Positions 1-9,033 are shown, counted from the first letter of the stretch. The stretch is DNA of 64,000 nt from Streptomyces longhuiensis (GCF_020616555.1 NZ_CP085173.1:124001-188000), one strand, 5' to 3'. Notes: generated by a model not told the origin, from the letters alone. Program-made: numbers and translations.

Positions 1-88
1 CCCGGCCCTCTGGCACGCCCAGTTCCGCCACGAGTGCCGAATCGCCGCAGGTCTGTGGCGGCCCGCGGCAGACCGCGAGGGGCCGCTG

Positions 89-285
89 TCACCTGCCTTC
101 GACACCTCCGGCCGTTTCGCTCCGATCTTCGGCCATGGCGATCTCAGCGACGCGGTGGAGGGCGCTCTGGTAAGCCGTGGCGTTGCCGGCTTCCTTCTGC
201 CAGGCGCGGATGCTGACGGTGGCGGAGTGCAGCGAGCCCAGCGGGATTTCGAGGTAGAGGGCGGCGGAGGAGAGGTCGTGGACAA
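89..285 (-). pseudogene. C-terminal fragment of an uncharacterised protein
   Basis: Read on the minus strand this stretch is open and protein-like: it begins HDLSSAALYLEIPLGSLH and continues with an Ala/Gln-rich helical run to a TGA at 89-91. There is no in-frame start codon before the reading frame loses coding character near 285, so only the 3' end of a gene remains, or the start lies in a frame broken by an indel. I do not recognise the family. It lies next to the broken helix-turn-helix gene on the opposite strand, in a zone of gene debris. Confidence 0.4.
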
Positions 286-312
286 GGGCAAGCGGGCAAG
301 CCGATCACCGGC

Positions 313-510
313 GTGGCACGCGACAAGCTCGCCGCCGAACTGAAGACCGCATACGAAAGCGGCGCCTTCATCCGGAGCATCGCCGACAACACCGGACGCT
401 CGTACGACTTCGTCCACCACATCCGGGAATCAGCCTGCAGGGGGCCGCTTCCCCGGACATCGCCTGTCGGAAGAAGAACAGGACCTGGCCACAACTGCTC
501 TGGACCTTAA
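313..510 (+). pseudogene. Small helix-turn-helix protein, C-terminus frameshifted
   Basis: A GTG start gives MARDKLAAELKTAYESGAFI followed by a helix-turn-helix (about residues 17-36: IRSIADNTGRSYDFVHH). This is the layout of a roughly 70-residue HTH protein common in Streptomyces that probably binds DNA. After about residue 40 the expected Gly/Arg-rich tail is replaced by Pro-rich unrelated sequence, and a neighbouring frame looks more protein-like (HRLSEEEQDLATTALD), which points to an indel near 435-450. I call it a probable pseudogene; it could also be a variant with a divergent tail. Confidence 0.45.
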
Positions 511-546
511 AGGGGGCCTGCCGGCGCCCGGTGGTCCCTTGTCACC

Positions 547-741
547 TCAGCTCGCGGGCGGCGAACCCGATTCGGCGGCGCGCCGGTATTCGTCGTTGAT
601 GCGCCGGGCCTCTTCGAGCTGGTCCTCGAGGACGATGATGCGGCAAGCAGCATGGATGCCGCTGTCGTTGGCGCCGATGCGTCCGGCGGAAGGGGCACGG
701 GGGCGTGGGCCTTCGAGGTACTCGTGCGCCTCTTGTCCTGT
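547..741 (-). pseudogene. C-terminal fragment of a hypothetical protein
   Basis: Minus-strand reading is open to a TGA at 547 and ends in a charged helical tail (IIVLEDQLEEARRINDEYRR). The downstream 60 or so residues look coding, but the upstream sequence in this frame runs into the end of the neighbouring hemerythrin gene and has no plausible ribosome binding site. I take it as a gene remnant of unknown function. It could instead be a short real gene starting at an unusual codon. Confidence 0.3.
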
Positions 742-763
742 ACACAAGGAACGAGGGCGGGAG

Positions 764-1321
764 CTACTGGCCGCGGCCCGAAAGGTAATCGCGCACCCGG
801 TCCACCATTCCCAGCCCCGGGGCGAGCAGCCTATTTGCCGGCGGGGTGCTCGGGGCGCCGGGATGCGGACGGGTGGGAGCGGTCTTCTTCGCCTGCCGCA
901 CCTTGTTGCCCAGCTTCTCAAGGACGTAGGAATGAACGCCGCTGCGTAGCTGGGGGAACAGGTTGTTCTCCTTGTCGGCCACGTGGGCGGTCACTTCGGT
1001 GTGCAGCTTCACCATCAGCCGGTCGAAGTCAAGATCGCCGGGTTCGCGCTGCTGGAGGTCGTCGAGGAGCCGTTCGACGCGGGCTGGTCGGCGAGCTCTT
1101 TGTCCGCCAGCGCGTCGCCCTCCTCCAGATGCTTGCGCACGGCCGGATTAGAGGTACTCCTCCTCGGCAACGCAGTGCCGCACCAACTCGATCGTCAACG
1201 CATCCACCAAGCGCTTGCGGCCCTCGCTCCCAGGGAAAGTGTCCGAGAACTGCTTGAAGAGGTCTTCGATCTCACGGTGGTCGGTAGTCAGCTCCGCGAT
1301 CACATCACCGCCATGCCCCAT
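764..1321 (-). pseudogene. Hemerythrin-domain protein, two compensating frameshifts
   Basis: The ATG at 1321 gives MGHGGDVIAELTTDHREIED, and the C-terminal half (from about 1015) reads MVKLHTEVTAHVADKENNLF and ends in VRDYLSGRGQ. The helices carry the hemerythrin iron ligands: H15 in TDHREIEDLF, H and E in VRHCVAEEEYL, and H/E in HTEVTAHVADKENN. Such proteins bind a di-iron centre and sense or store O2 or NO. An extra base near 1148 creates TAA directly after EEEYL, and a missing base near 1085 restores the frame; between them the shifted frame reads YPAVRKHLEEGDALADKELA as expected for the family. Without both indels the protein would be about 185 residues. Confidence 0.85.
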
Positions 1322-1615
1322 GACTCAACGCCTCTCGCTACGCAGCCGGCACGTCCGGCTGTCCCTTCACGGATTCCCGAACCGGTAAGGGCAGAACGCC
1401 GTTTTGGAGCGATTACCCCAGTCCCTCGCGGCGATTTGCGCGAGCTCTACCGCTGACCGCCCCTTCCACCGGTCAGACGGGCGCGGTCCTGCCCGCCGTC
1501 CACACACTGAGACGTCTGTGGCCCGGCTGGCGGAACTCGCCTGGCAACCCTCCCGCTTCGGACATGGACTGGTGGTGAGGGTGAAACCACCCGCCGGCAC
1601 GACACGAAGAACGGG

Positions 1616-1951
1616 ATGGCAGCTATGCCTGCAGGATCCAGCAAGAAGCGCGAGCGGCAGTACGAGCACATCAAGGAACAGGCCGAGGATCGCGGCATGC
1701 CCGAGAAGCGGGCCAAAGAGATGGCCGCCCGCACCGTGAACAAGGAACGCGCTCGCTCCGGCGAGGCCAAAACCGCAAGCAAAACATCTACACGCGACCC
1801 GAAGTCCGCCCCGCAGCGCGGCGGGGAACGCTCCCACAAGGGCCCGGGCGCACCCACACGTGACCAACTCTACGAGGAAGCCAAGAAGAAGAACGTCGAA
1901 GGCCGCTCCCACATGAACAAGGAACAACTCCGCCGAGCCGTCGGCCGCTGA
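1616..1951 (+). CDS. Basic Rho-N-like protein ('plasmid stabilisation protein' family)
   Basis: The product has 111 residues and is very basic and hydrophilic, beginning MAAMPAGSSKKRERQYEHIK. A Lys/Arg/Glu-rich helical N-terminus (residues 10-50) and a Ser/Thr/Gly linker precede a C-terminal 30-residue segment (TRDQLYEEAKKKNVEGRSHM to RRAVGR) that looks like a Rho termination factor N-terminal/SAP-like helix pair. Streptomyces homologues are usually annotated as plasmid stabilisation protein, but no such role is proven and nothing here suggests a plasmid. The ATG at 1625 (MPAGSS) is an equally good start; neither has a strong ribosome binding site. Confidence 0.75.
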   Translation: MAAMPAGSSKKRERQYEHIKEQAEDRGMPEKRAKEMAARTVNKERARSGEAKTASKTSTRDPKSAPQRGGERSHKGPGAPTRDQLYEEAKKKNVEGRSHMNKEQLRRAVGR

Positions 1952-2039
1952 AACATCCCCAGAACTCGGCCCGCGGACGACCGGGCGGGCCCGGCCAGCA
2001 CGAACCACATCAGCACTGGGACCCAAGGAGCAGTCGGCG

Positions 2040-2240
2040 ATGGAGTACCGCATCATGTCCGAGCCCGGGGGTGACGCCCTCAAGGAATGGCACATGGTCC
2101 GCGCAGACCAAGACGTCGCCATGTGTGGCCGGGATATTGACCCGTCAGCGAAAGAGCTGCCCTCCGACGCGTGGGGTACCGAAGCCGCCCAGCCGTTCTG
2201 CCACACCTGCGGTGCGCTGTTCCTGCGCGAAGCACCTTGA
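2040..2240 (+). CDS. Small cysteine-containing hypothetical protein
   Basis: A 66-residue protein begins MEYRIMSEPGGDALKEWHMV. Its cysteines and histidine (AMCGRDIDPSAKELP and PFCHTCGALFLRE) are spaced like a small zinc-binding knuckle, C-x(n)-C-x2-C. Streptomyces genomes carry several such proteins of unknown role, often near stress genes. The ATG at 2040 follows AAGGAGCAGTCGGCG, a good ribosome binding site. The 263 bases after it contain no recognisable gene. Confidence 0.65.
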   Translation: MEYRIMSEPGGDALKEWHMVRADQDVAMCGRDIDPSAKELPSDAWGTEAAQPFCHTCGALFLREAP

Positions 2241-2503
2241 CCAGAAAATCCGGCTCCCGCCGCCCCGGCAACTCACCCAGAAAATCGAACGCAGACGGGT
2301 GCTGCGCGCCCAGGAGAGCGTCAACGGCGCGGCGTTACAGCAGAACCCGCCGACCATGACTCATCGTTTCCACAGAGACCAATCAGCAGATCCCGCCGCG
2401 GTCTGGCCCGCAGCGTAGGTGCACATCCTGCGATTGATCTCGGCCGACCCCGCCGCCTGCTCACTGCTACAGCGGGGTCGGCCCTCGGGACCCACCCCAG
2501 CGT

Positions 2504-3334
2504 TCAGGCCGCCTGAGCGGCATCGATGCTGTCCCAGTCACGGCCGGCTTCCTCGCGGACACGCATGCAGCTGTCGCGGATGAGGCGCGCGTGCATCTGC
2601 GAGATGCCGAACTTCTCCGCGATCCGGCTCTGCGTCATGTCCTCGAAGAACCGCATGTACAGGATGGAGCGCTCACACTCCGGAAGATGCTCCAAGCCGG
2701 ACTTGATCGCTTCGCGGTCGATGACGATCTCGTAGGCGCCATCGGGAGCGCCGAGCGCGTCGACGAGGCTGTACCCCTCGCCGTCGGAGGGGAGAAGACC
2801 CGCCTCGAGGGACAGAGCGCTGAACCCGTTGATCGCCTTGAGCCCGTCGCGGATCTCCACCTCGGTCAGGCCCGACTGGACGGCTATGGCACCGATGCTT
2901 GGTTCCTCGCTGTCTCCGGGCTCCTGAGCAAGGCTTTGGCGCGCGAGGCGCACCTTGTTGCGCAGGTCCTGCACGCGACGGGGTACGTGGACGTCTCAAA
3001 GGGCGAAAGCCTCGAAGATCTGCGTCAGGTTGCGCCCTGGGCTGCTCAAGGCCGTCAACAACTATGACCCGCAGCAGGGCCCGTTCGAGCTCTACGCGAT
3101 TCCCACCATCAGGGGCGAACTGCGCCGCCTCCTTCCGCGACCACATGCTTTGCCGCGGAAGGAGGCGGCGATACGGTGCGCCATCGGCAGCCACGCCTCG
3201 ACGACCTCCTCGCGCAGGAGCTCCCTCTCGCGCCCTTCATCCAGCCCCGCCAGGTGAGCGAAGGCGCCCGCTGTATCGGGACTGTCGTGCGCGCGATCGA
3301 AACGCACACGTCGCGGAGACGCGGTGGTGAGCAT
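2504..3334 (-). pseudogene. SigB/SigF-family sigma factor, broken by internal inversion
   Basis: The N-terminus (ATG at 3334 after GTTGAGGAGCG; MLTTASPRRVRFDRAHDSPD to AHRIAASFRGK) and the C-terminus (from about 2992: DVHVPRRVQDLRNK to the TGA at 2504) are on the minus strand. The intervening sigma region 2 coding segment lies on the PLUS strand (about 2996-3150; GESLEDLRQV and YDPQQGPFELYAIPTIRGEL). It therefore has an internal inversion of about 155 bp. The inverted piece also lost two single bases near 3030 and gained one near 3130. Region 4 is still readable (LPECERSILYMRFFEDMTQS) but lacks one codon compared with the intact paralogue at 9537-10370. No functional sigma factor can be made. 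Confidence 0.9.
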
Positions 3335-3594
3335 ATGGAATCGCTCCTCAACGGTCGGAACACTAGATGTCCGCGAGAAGCGAGACGCCCGGCAACACCG
3401 ACCGGAGCGGCACACCGCTCGCGGGGGTGCCTCTCATCCGAAGCACCGTTGTCCGCCTTCCCGCTATTTGCCGCCGCACCCACGCTGCCCGCGAGTCGGT
3501 TCACACACCAGACGGCACGGAGACGCGGTATATCGATCCGACGCCGAGTAGAGGTTCCGCCGCCCCTCACACGCAGGGTGCTCAGAACATCAGC

Positions 3595-3625
3595 AGGGCC
3601 CGGTACGCACCGCGTACCGGGCCCT
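3595..3625. terminator. Strong hairpin terminator
   Basis: AGGGCCCGGTACGC, a three-base loop ACC, then GCGTACCGGGCCCT form a perfect 14-bp stem followed on the plus strand by TT. It lies just past the 3' end of the IS110 remnant, which runs on the minus strand. It may end that transcript or act in both directions. The rest of 3335-3665 shows no gene. Confidence 0.7.
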
Positions 3626-3665
3626 TTGCGCTGCGGGTCGTCAGACACCTCAGGGGCTCAAGGTG

Positions 3666-4211
3666 TCAAGCAGCAGCAGTGAGCTCGGTGGGGAACGCGG
3701 TCGCTTCGTCGAGCAGCTCGCGCTTCTGGAGAAAGTGGTAGAGCTGTCCGATCATGCGGTTGAAGAGGTTCCGCTGGGCGGCAGCGTGCCAGTCGCCGTG
3801 CTCGTCCCGGCGGCGCCGGTAGTGGACCCGGGCATCGGGTGAGGCGGTGATCGCGGAGAACGCCCAGAGGTATCCGGCGTGGTTGAGCCGGTCGTTCTTC
3901 ACCCACCTGCGGGTGATGGACGACTTCTTGCCAGAGGCCCTGGTGACGGGTGAGGAGCCCGCGTACGCCTTCAGCCCGCGGGCGTCGGTGAAGCGGGACT
4001 TGTCGTCGCCGATCTCGGCCAGCGCCCGGGCGCCGAGCTGCACGCCGAGGCCGGGGAAGCCAAGGATGATCTCAGCGTCCGAGTGCTGAGGGAAAACCTC
4101 TTCGACCGCCTTGGCAAGGTCGTCAGCAGCCGTGCAGGCAGCCTCCAACTGGACCAGGAGCGCGAGCATCTGCTTGCCCAGCGCGCCCTCGACCAGTGGC
4201 GGCTGGTGAGC
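3666..4211 (-). pseudogene. IS110-family transposase, C-terminal fragment
   Basis: Minus-strand reading gives the Transposase_20 (helix-hairpin-helix) half of an IS110-type transposase: IILGFPGLGVQLGARALAEI, then GLKAYAGSSPVTRASGKKSS with the conserved serine region, ending in FPTELTAAA. The N-terminal DEDD catalytic half is absent. The frame begins directly at the truncated 3' end of the corA pseudogene near 4212, so a deletion joined the two. The element cannot transpose on its own. Confidence 0.85.
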
Positions 4212-4954
4212 TTAATCGGCCCGGAAGACGTCACGGATCCTCACTGCCTCGGCCGCGACGCCCCGCTTGCGCCCGGCCCGCTTGAGCGCGGCCTCCATCT
4301 GCGTGCGAGTCCTGCCGGCGCCGCGCAGCAGGCCTCGCACCATGTCCGGGAGCGGTCCGATCGCACGCTGGAGCGCGACCACCTGCGAGAGCAGCCGGTA
4401 GATGCGCTCCGACAGCGCGGGGTCGGCGTTCTTCTCCCCGAACAGGCTGTCCTCGACCTCGTCGACATCGTTCGTCAGTCCCGCGACGACGGGCGCGTAG
4501 CCATCGACGACGTCGAAGAACGCCGTGCGCATCGCCTCCGGCCTCCGGCCGAGGAACTCGGGCTCGGCTTCGAGTGCGTCGCGGGCCGCCGAGAGGTCCG
4601 GTACCGGACCGTGTCGGACGGTGATGACGAACTGTGGGCCGACGAAAGGTGCACCTCGCCGATGCCGACGCTTTCGTGCCGGTCGTCGTAGGAAGCGGGC
4701 CGCAGGACGACGAAGAGCGTCTCGCCGTACCGATCGAGCTTCGCGCGCTGGTGCCCCTTCTGAGCGTCTTCGACGGCCAAGGGGTGCAGCCCGAACCGGG
4801 TCGCTGCAGCATCCAGCTCGTCCGGAGCGGGGTCCATCAGTCCGATCCAGGCCACTCCCCGGGACCGATCCAGATCGTCGGCCGCTTCCGCCAGATCGGG
4901 AGGGCACGTGGTGCGGCGCCCCCCGACGTAGATACGGCCGTCGATCGGCGTCAT
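4212..4954 (-). pseudogene. corA: CorA-like Mg2+ transporter, frameshifted and 3'-truncated
   Basis: The ATG at 4954 gives MTPIDGRIYVGGRRTTCPPD and a CorA cytoplasmic domain (GVAWIGLMDPAPDELDAAA, FGLHPLAVEDAQKGHQRAKL, DRYGETLFVVLRP). A missing base near 4648 shifts the frame; the rest (FVGPQFVITVRHGPVPDLSA to SQVVALQRAIGPLPDMVRGL) is in the next frame. The two C-terminal membrane helices with the GMN signature are gone, cut off by the IS110 fragment. An intact homologue would be a pentameric divalent-cation channel. The start codon overlaps the stop of the upstream TetR gene (ATGA, 4951-4954), so the pair was a translationally coupled operon. Confidence 0.85.
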
Positions 4955-5607
4955 GAACCTGTCCCTTCGTCGTCAGCAGCCCTCACCACCGGAACGAGCA
5001 CGCTCTGCACGGCCGGCCCCACGAGCGCGACCAGCCTCTCGCGCTCCACCGCCGTGAGCGTCGGGACACCAACGACGCCCCGTCCCACCATGAGCCCGAC
5101 CAGCATCGACGATGCTATTCCGGCCCGCAGCGTGGGCTCGTCAACGGCGCGCGAGGCGATGGCGTCGACGAGCAGTCGTTCCTGGAGGAACTCGCGCAGC
5201 TGCTGATTCGCCTGGTCGTTTGTGATGGCACCGCGGAGCATCGCCATGAGCGGCTCGGAGCTGCGGGCGTCCTCCTCCCACACGTTGAGGAAGGCCCGTA
5301 CAACGCGTTCGCCGAGGCCCTCGTCCGCTCCCCCGAACGCGGCGCTGAAGCGCGTCAACGCCTCCGCGGGGACGGACATGACGGCGGCGAACAGCTCGTT
5401 CTTCGACCGGAAGAACTGCATCACCAGCGACGCGTCCACCCCGGCGTCGGCCGCGACCCGCCGGATCGTGGTCGCGGTGAAGCCGTCGGCCGCGAAGCGA
5501 GCGCGGGCCGCCGTGAGGATCTCCTGCCGGGTCGTGTTCGTCCCCGGCCTGCGCCCGCGACGGGTGGCGGGGGCGGTCGCGGCGGCGGGACTCGTGTGCG
5601 CGGTCAT
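4951..5607 (-). CDS. TetR/AcrR-family transcriptional regulator
   Basis: A 218-residue protein. After a basic, disordered N-terminus (TAPATRRGRRPGTNTTRQE), the TetR DNA-binding domain spans about residues 25-75, with the HTH IRRVAADAGVDASLVMQFF. The rest is the helical ligand-binding domain (FNVWEEDARSSEPLMAMLRG, GIASSMLVGLMVGRGVVGVP). It is divergent from a hydrolase gene with a 14-bp perfect palindrome between them (5637-5650) and overlaps corA by 4 bases. The likely role is repressor of itself and the hydrolase; the ligand is unknown. The gene is intact although both of its neighbours are broken. Confidence 0.9.
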   Translation of the reverse strand: MTAHTSPAAATAPATRRGRRPGTNTTRQEILTAARARFAADGFTATTIRRVAADAGVDASLVMQFFRSKNELFAAVMSVPAEALTRFSAAFGGADEGLGERVVRAFLNVWEEDARSSEPLMAMLRGAITNDQANQQLREFLQERLLVDAIASRAVDEPTLRAGIASSMLVGLMVGRGVVGVPTLTAVERERLVALVGPAVQSVLVPVVRAADDEGTGS

Positions 5608-5636
5608 GCACCAAAACTACCTCCCACACCTCGAAC

Positions 5637-5650
5637 TCAACACGTGTTGA
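5637..5650. promoter_or_regulatory. Palindromic operator between TetR gene and hydrolase
   Basis: TCAACACGTGTTGA is a perfect 14-bp palindrome. It lies 29 bp upstream of the TetR start and 76 bp upstream of the hydrolase start, in the only gap between the divergent genes. Position and symmetry fit a TetR operator; binding is inferred. Confidence 0.65.
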
Positions 5651-5726
5651 TAAATACCGGCCGCGAACGTACCGTCGCATGGCCGGCGGGATCCCTCCGC
5701 CGACGCAGCGACGCGAGGAGTCCGCC

Positions 5727-7468
5727 ATGAGCGACGACCAGAAGGTGTTCACGCCGCCCCAGCCGCTGGAGCCGGGCGCCCGCAAGGGCGTCCTGAGCGA
5801 CTACGCCCCCGGGACCCGCACCCTGGAGGCCGGCTTTCAGATCGCGCCGCCGTTCAAGCCGCTGCCCGTCGACATCGTCTTCGAGAAGGACGTACCGGTG
5901 ACCCTGCGCGACGGCGTGACAACGTACGTCGACATCTTCCGTCCCGTCGGCGCGGAGAAGGTGCCGGTCATCGTGGCGTTCAGCCCGTACGGCAAGGGAC
6001 AGGGCTCGTCCGCCAGCGTGATGGGCATCTTCGGCATGGTCGGCCTCGACAACGGCATCGTGTCCGGGCTGGAGAAGTTCGAGGGCCCCGACCCCGCCTA
6101 CTGGTGCGCGCGAGGCTATGCGATCTGCAACCCGGACATCCGGGGCGTCATGAACTCCGAAGGTGACAGCGTCATGTGGGACCGGCAAGAGGGCCGGGAC
6201 GCCTACGATCTGATCGAGTGGCTCGGCGTCCAGGACTGGTGCACCGGCAAGGTCGCCATGAGCGGCACGTCCTACCTCGCGGTCACCCAGTGGTTCGCCG
6301 CGGCCGAGCAGCCGCCGCACCTGGCGGCGATCAACCCGTGGGAGGGCGTCAGCGACGTCTACCGCGACCTCGTGCTGCGCGGCGGCATGCCCGACACCGG
6401 GTTCGCCCGCCAGCTCCAGGACAACAGCTACTAGGGCAAGGGCCACAAGGAGGACATCCTCACCGAGGCCGAGCAGCACCCGCTGATGGACGGACTGTGG
6501 GAGAACAAGATCCCCCAGTTCGACAAGATCAACGTGCCCGCTTACGTCGTCGCCAGCTACTCCAACACCCTTCACACCGCCGGTACGTTCCGCGCCTGGC
6601 GCCGGATGGGCTCCGAGGACAAGTGGCTGCGCATCCACAACAGCCAGGAATGGCCCGACTACTACGACCAGTCCAACGTCGAGGACCTGCGCCGGTTCTT
6701 CGACCACGTCCTCAAGGGCGAGGACAACGGCGGGAGCAGACGCCACGCGTGCGCTACTCGCTCCTCGACCTCCGGGGCGGCGACCAAGTGAACGTCCCCG
6801 CGGACCAGTTCCCGCCGGCCGACGTCACGTCGACGAAGTACTACCTCGACGCACGCACCCGCGCCCTGGGTACGGCCATGCCCGACGGCGAGGCGACAGC
6901 GGGGTGCGACGTCGCAGCCACCCCGGACCTGGTGTCGTTCGTGACGCGCTTCGACCAGGAGACCACCCTGGTCGGCTACCCGAAGGCGCACCTGTGGGTC
7001 GAGGCGGACGGCTCGGACGACATGGACCTGTTCGTCCTCGTCCAGAAACTCGACGCGTACGGCACACCGCTTCAGGCGTTCACCGCGCTCAACAGGGGCG
7101 CGGTGGCCCAGGACGTCACCGAGCGCGGCGGTTCGATCCTGCGCTACAAGGGCTCCGACGGACGCCTGCGCGTCTCCATGCGCCACCTCGACAAGGCCCT
7201 CGCCACCGACGACGTCCCCGCGCACACCTTCGACCGGGTGGAGAAGCTCTCCCCCGGCGAGATCGTCGACCTCGAGATCGACCTCCTCCCGATCGGACTC
7301 ACCTTCCACCCCGGCGAACAGCTCCGCCTCGTCGCCAGCGGCCGCTCGCTGCTCGGCACGATGATGCCCGGCAACCGCGAATACACCCCCGCCAACAGCG
7401 GCCGCCACATCATCCACACCGGTGGCGACCACGCCTCGTACCTGCAGCTGCCCGTCCAGGACGCGTGA
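5727..7468 (+). pseudogene. CocE/NonD-family hydrolase, nonsense codon and frameshift
   Basis: The ATG at 5727 follows GCGAGGAGTCCGCC and starts MSDDQKVFTPPQPLEPGARK. The alpha/beta-hydrolase core includes the serine nucleophile motif (GKVAMSGTSYLAVTQW) and the Asp/His region (YVVASYSNTLHTAGTFRAW, RIHNSQEW). The C-terminal jelly-roll domain typical of X-Pro dipeptidyl-peptidase/cocaine-esterase proteins follows (VTRFDQETTLVGYPKAHLWV to GGDHASYLQLPVQDA). TAG at 6432 replaces a codon that is probably Trp (NSY*GKGHKED), and one base is missing near 6731 (EDNG/WEQTPRVRYSLLDLRG). Repaired, the protein would be about 580 residues. It sits opposite the TetR gene that probably controlled it. Confidence 0.9.
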
Positions 7469-7821
7469 GGCGGACGGTCTGCCCCGTCGCGCGGGGTGGC
7501 GCCGGGCCGTGCGGAGGGCGATCATCGCGCACACTGCGGCAGTCCGTCACGGGTTCTGCATGCCTCGACCGCGACCCATTCCCCGAGCCTGAACCCGCGC
7601 CGGCGAGAAGCAACCGCGGCCAGCAGGTGGTGCTGCGGTTGGTCTCTCTGTCAGGTGCATCATCAGAACCCGTGGGGCACTGCGCGGCCCTGTTGATGAG
7701 GGAGCTTGAGCGCAAGCACCCGGGCCCGGGCACAGGCACAGGCACCCGCCAACGCCAGCCGACCCTGTCTTCCCTCTGACGGTCGGCCGTCATCGGCGAA
7801 CAGCCGGCGGGCCCGACGTTC
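7469..7821. other. Gap with no recognised gene
   Basis: I see no open frame with protein-like composition and no clear hairpin terminator. A short GC-rich tandem of GGCACA-like repeats lies near 7730-7745. Confidence 0.5.
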
Positions 7822-8028
7822 TCACGCGGTGCTGCGAAGCCGAGCGACGGCTTGCTCCAAGTCGTCGAAGGCACGCTGTTCCTGCTGCGGAGTGCTCCGG
7901 GAAACCTCGAACACGCTGTCACGGCCTGCGCGGATCCGGGCGTAAGCATCGAAGCGGGCAAGGACGTCGTCCACCAACTCCTGCCGCGGACGATGGGACG
8001 CTGAGGACTGATCGTTCTGCGGCGACAT
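7822..8028 (-). CDS. Small hypothetical protein (68 aa)
   Basis: The ATG at 8028 follows AAGGAAGAG eight bases upstream on the minus strand, which decides this start over longer upstream extensions. The product is acidic and helical: MSPQNDQSSASHRPRQELVD, then DVLARFDAYARIRAGRDSVF and a C-terminal helix DDLEQAVARLRSTA. I do not recognise a named family. The size, charge and location among stress genes fit the small SigB-regulon proteins of Streptomyces, but that is only inference. Confidence 0.6.
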   Translation of the reverse strand: MSPQNDQSSASHRPRQELVDDVLARFDAYARIRAGRDSVFEVSRSTPQQEQRAFDDLEQAVARLRSTA

Positions 8029-8254
8029 CAGAGAACTCTTCCTTGAGCGGACGGCCGTGGTCCAAGACAACAACGCCGGAGCGCCTGCGCATCCTCCCAG
8101 CCACAACTCACTGGTCTGGTCACGTCGATCGACGGGCTCGCTGGTGCCGTCTCTTCGACCCTCGTCCGCCGATTGATCACCAACTGCCTCCCGAAGCCGT
8201 CGACACACACTGTTCCTTGAGATCTACGAGCCACTGATCCTGGCCGACTACCAG

Positions 8255-8307
8255 GCGGCCTCAGATCGGGATCCGGTCGGCAGGGCAGGGCGTCCGCAGC
8301 GGCTCCG
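8255..8307 (-). pseudogene. Start-less 5' stub of a duplicate of the 24.1-24.5 kb gene
   Basis: On the minus strand the sequence after GGGAGGGTGCTTGTC reads ACGGAGCCGCTG, matching GGGAGGATGCTGGTC-ATGGAGCCGCTG of the gene starting at 24476. The ATG has become ACG. Only about 17 codons are recognisable (EPLRTPCPADRIPI, then a stop) before similarity ends. With the conserved leader at 8310-8625 it is the relic of a duplicated transcription unit. Confidence 0.7.
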
Positions 8308-8309
8308 TG

Positions 8310-8625
8310 ACAAGCACCCTCCCAGGAACGGAGACGAGGACCACGTGCGGGCTGTGCGGTGACGCGGGGCGTGCCCACGCGGGCCAGCAATCGTTGAGAT
8401 GGCGCGCGACAACACCTCCGGTTCCCCTCCCCGGACCGGGCAAGAGACAGCCCTGGCCTGCCCCTTCAAGGGCATGGCCAGGGCATTGCGCCGGGGGCGA
8501 TGTTCCGTCGAACCGGCCGAGATGATCAACTGGTCGCGCTGCCCCAAGCGGCGGGGCCCCGACCTCGCTGCTGCCAACGGGCAGCCTGGAGCAGGCGCCG
8601 GGGGACGGCGCCTCGCAGCTCCAAG
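8310..8625 (-). ncRNA. Duplicated structured 5' leader, copy 1
   Basis: This segment aligns along most of its length with 24486-24770, the leader of the gene at 24078-24476. Conserved blocks include GGCGCGCGACAAC, CGAACCGGCCGAGATGAT and AAGCGGCGGGGCCCC. The core is a hairpin at 8450-8484: outer stem of 9 bp (GCCCTGGCC/GGCCAGGGC), an unpaired T at 8475, inner stem of 5 bp and a 6-base loop. Stem differences between the copies keep pairing through G-U wobbles. The upstream sequence is more conserved than the adjacent coding stub, so it may be a cis-acting RNA. It could also be a regulatory DNA region. Confidence 0.45.
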
Positions 8626-8630
8626 GGGAT

Positions 8631-8666
8631 GCGGTGCGGGCGCGGTGGGGACCGCGCCCGCACCGC
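8631..8666 (-). terminator. Perfect 16-bp hairpin
   Basis: GCGGTGCGGGCGCGGT, loop GGGG, then the exact complement. On the minus strand it comes 28 bases after the stop at 8694 and before the conserved leader, where a terminator of the upstream unit would be expected. The copy at 24.8 kb is degenerate. Confidence 0.6.
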
Positions 8667-8693
8667 GCGGACACAAGCGCCGCACACAAGACC

Positions 8694-8868
8694 TAGGGGC
8701 AGTCTCGGTCACAGGACTTGCCGCACAGGGCGTGGCGGTCGCCGGAGATCGCATAGCGGCGGGCAGCGAGGCCGTGTTCGAGGGGCTCGCCGATCTGCTC
8801 GCACAGCAGCGCCAGGACGTCGGCGGCCTCGGTGTCAGAAAACGATGGGCCCGAGGTACACGGTTCAG
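8694..8868 (-). pseudogene. C-terminal fragment ending in a Cys-rich tail
   Basis: Minus-strand frame reading SFSDTEAADVLALLCEQIGE and ending GDRHALCGKSCDRDCP before TAG at 8694. The composition is clearly protein-like and the tail has four cysteines, but the frame has no start codon; an in-frame TGA closes it upstream near 8875. The preceding fragment in another frame (8864-9030) and the gene at 9034-9267 may once have been parts of the same operon or gene. Function unknown. Confidence 0.45.
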
Positions 8869-9030
8869 ATCACGTCATCGATGATCTGAGGGTCCCGGCG
8901 CTGCTGACTGGTGCGTTCTGCCGACCGTGCCAGCGCATCGGCCGCCCGCGGCCAGAGGGCCCGGCCGGTGTGCGCGTCCACGTAGTCGGCGAATGCGCAG
9001 AGCGCACCACCGAACGCCGCGCAGACGGCC
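8864..9030 (-). pseudogene. Helical protein fragment without start
   Basis: The minus-strand frame AVCAAFGGALCAFADYVDAH, then WPRAADALARSAERTSQQRR and an IIDDVI tail, ends at TGA 8864-8866. The frame is closed upstream by TAG and has no clear start, so it is probably a remnant or the second half of a frameshifted gene with 9034-9267. It overlaps the next fragment by a few bases, as genes in an operon would. No family recognised. Confidence 0.4.
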
Positions 9031-9033
9031 TAG

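Noticed and set aside
3123..3169. 17-bp inverted repeats as recombination sites of an invertible switch
   Set aside because: Both arms lie at the same end of the inverted segment, not at opposite ends, so they cannot have mediated a simple site-specific inversion.
5637..6746. 369-codon minus-strand open frame
   Set aside because: Antisense to the clear CocE-type hydrolase sequence; Val/Leu/Gly-rich shadow composition.
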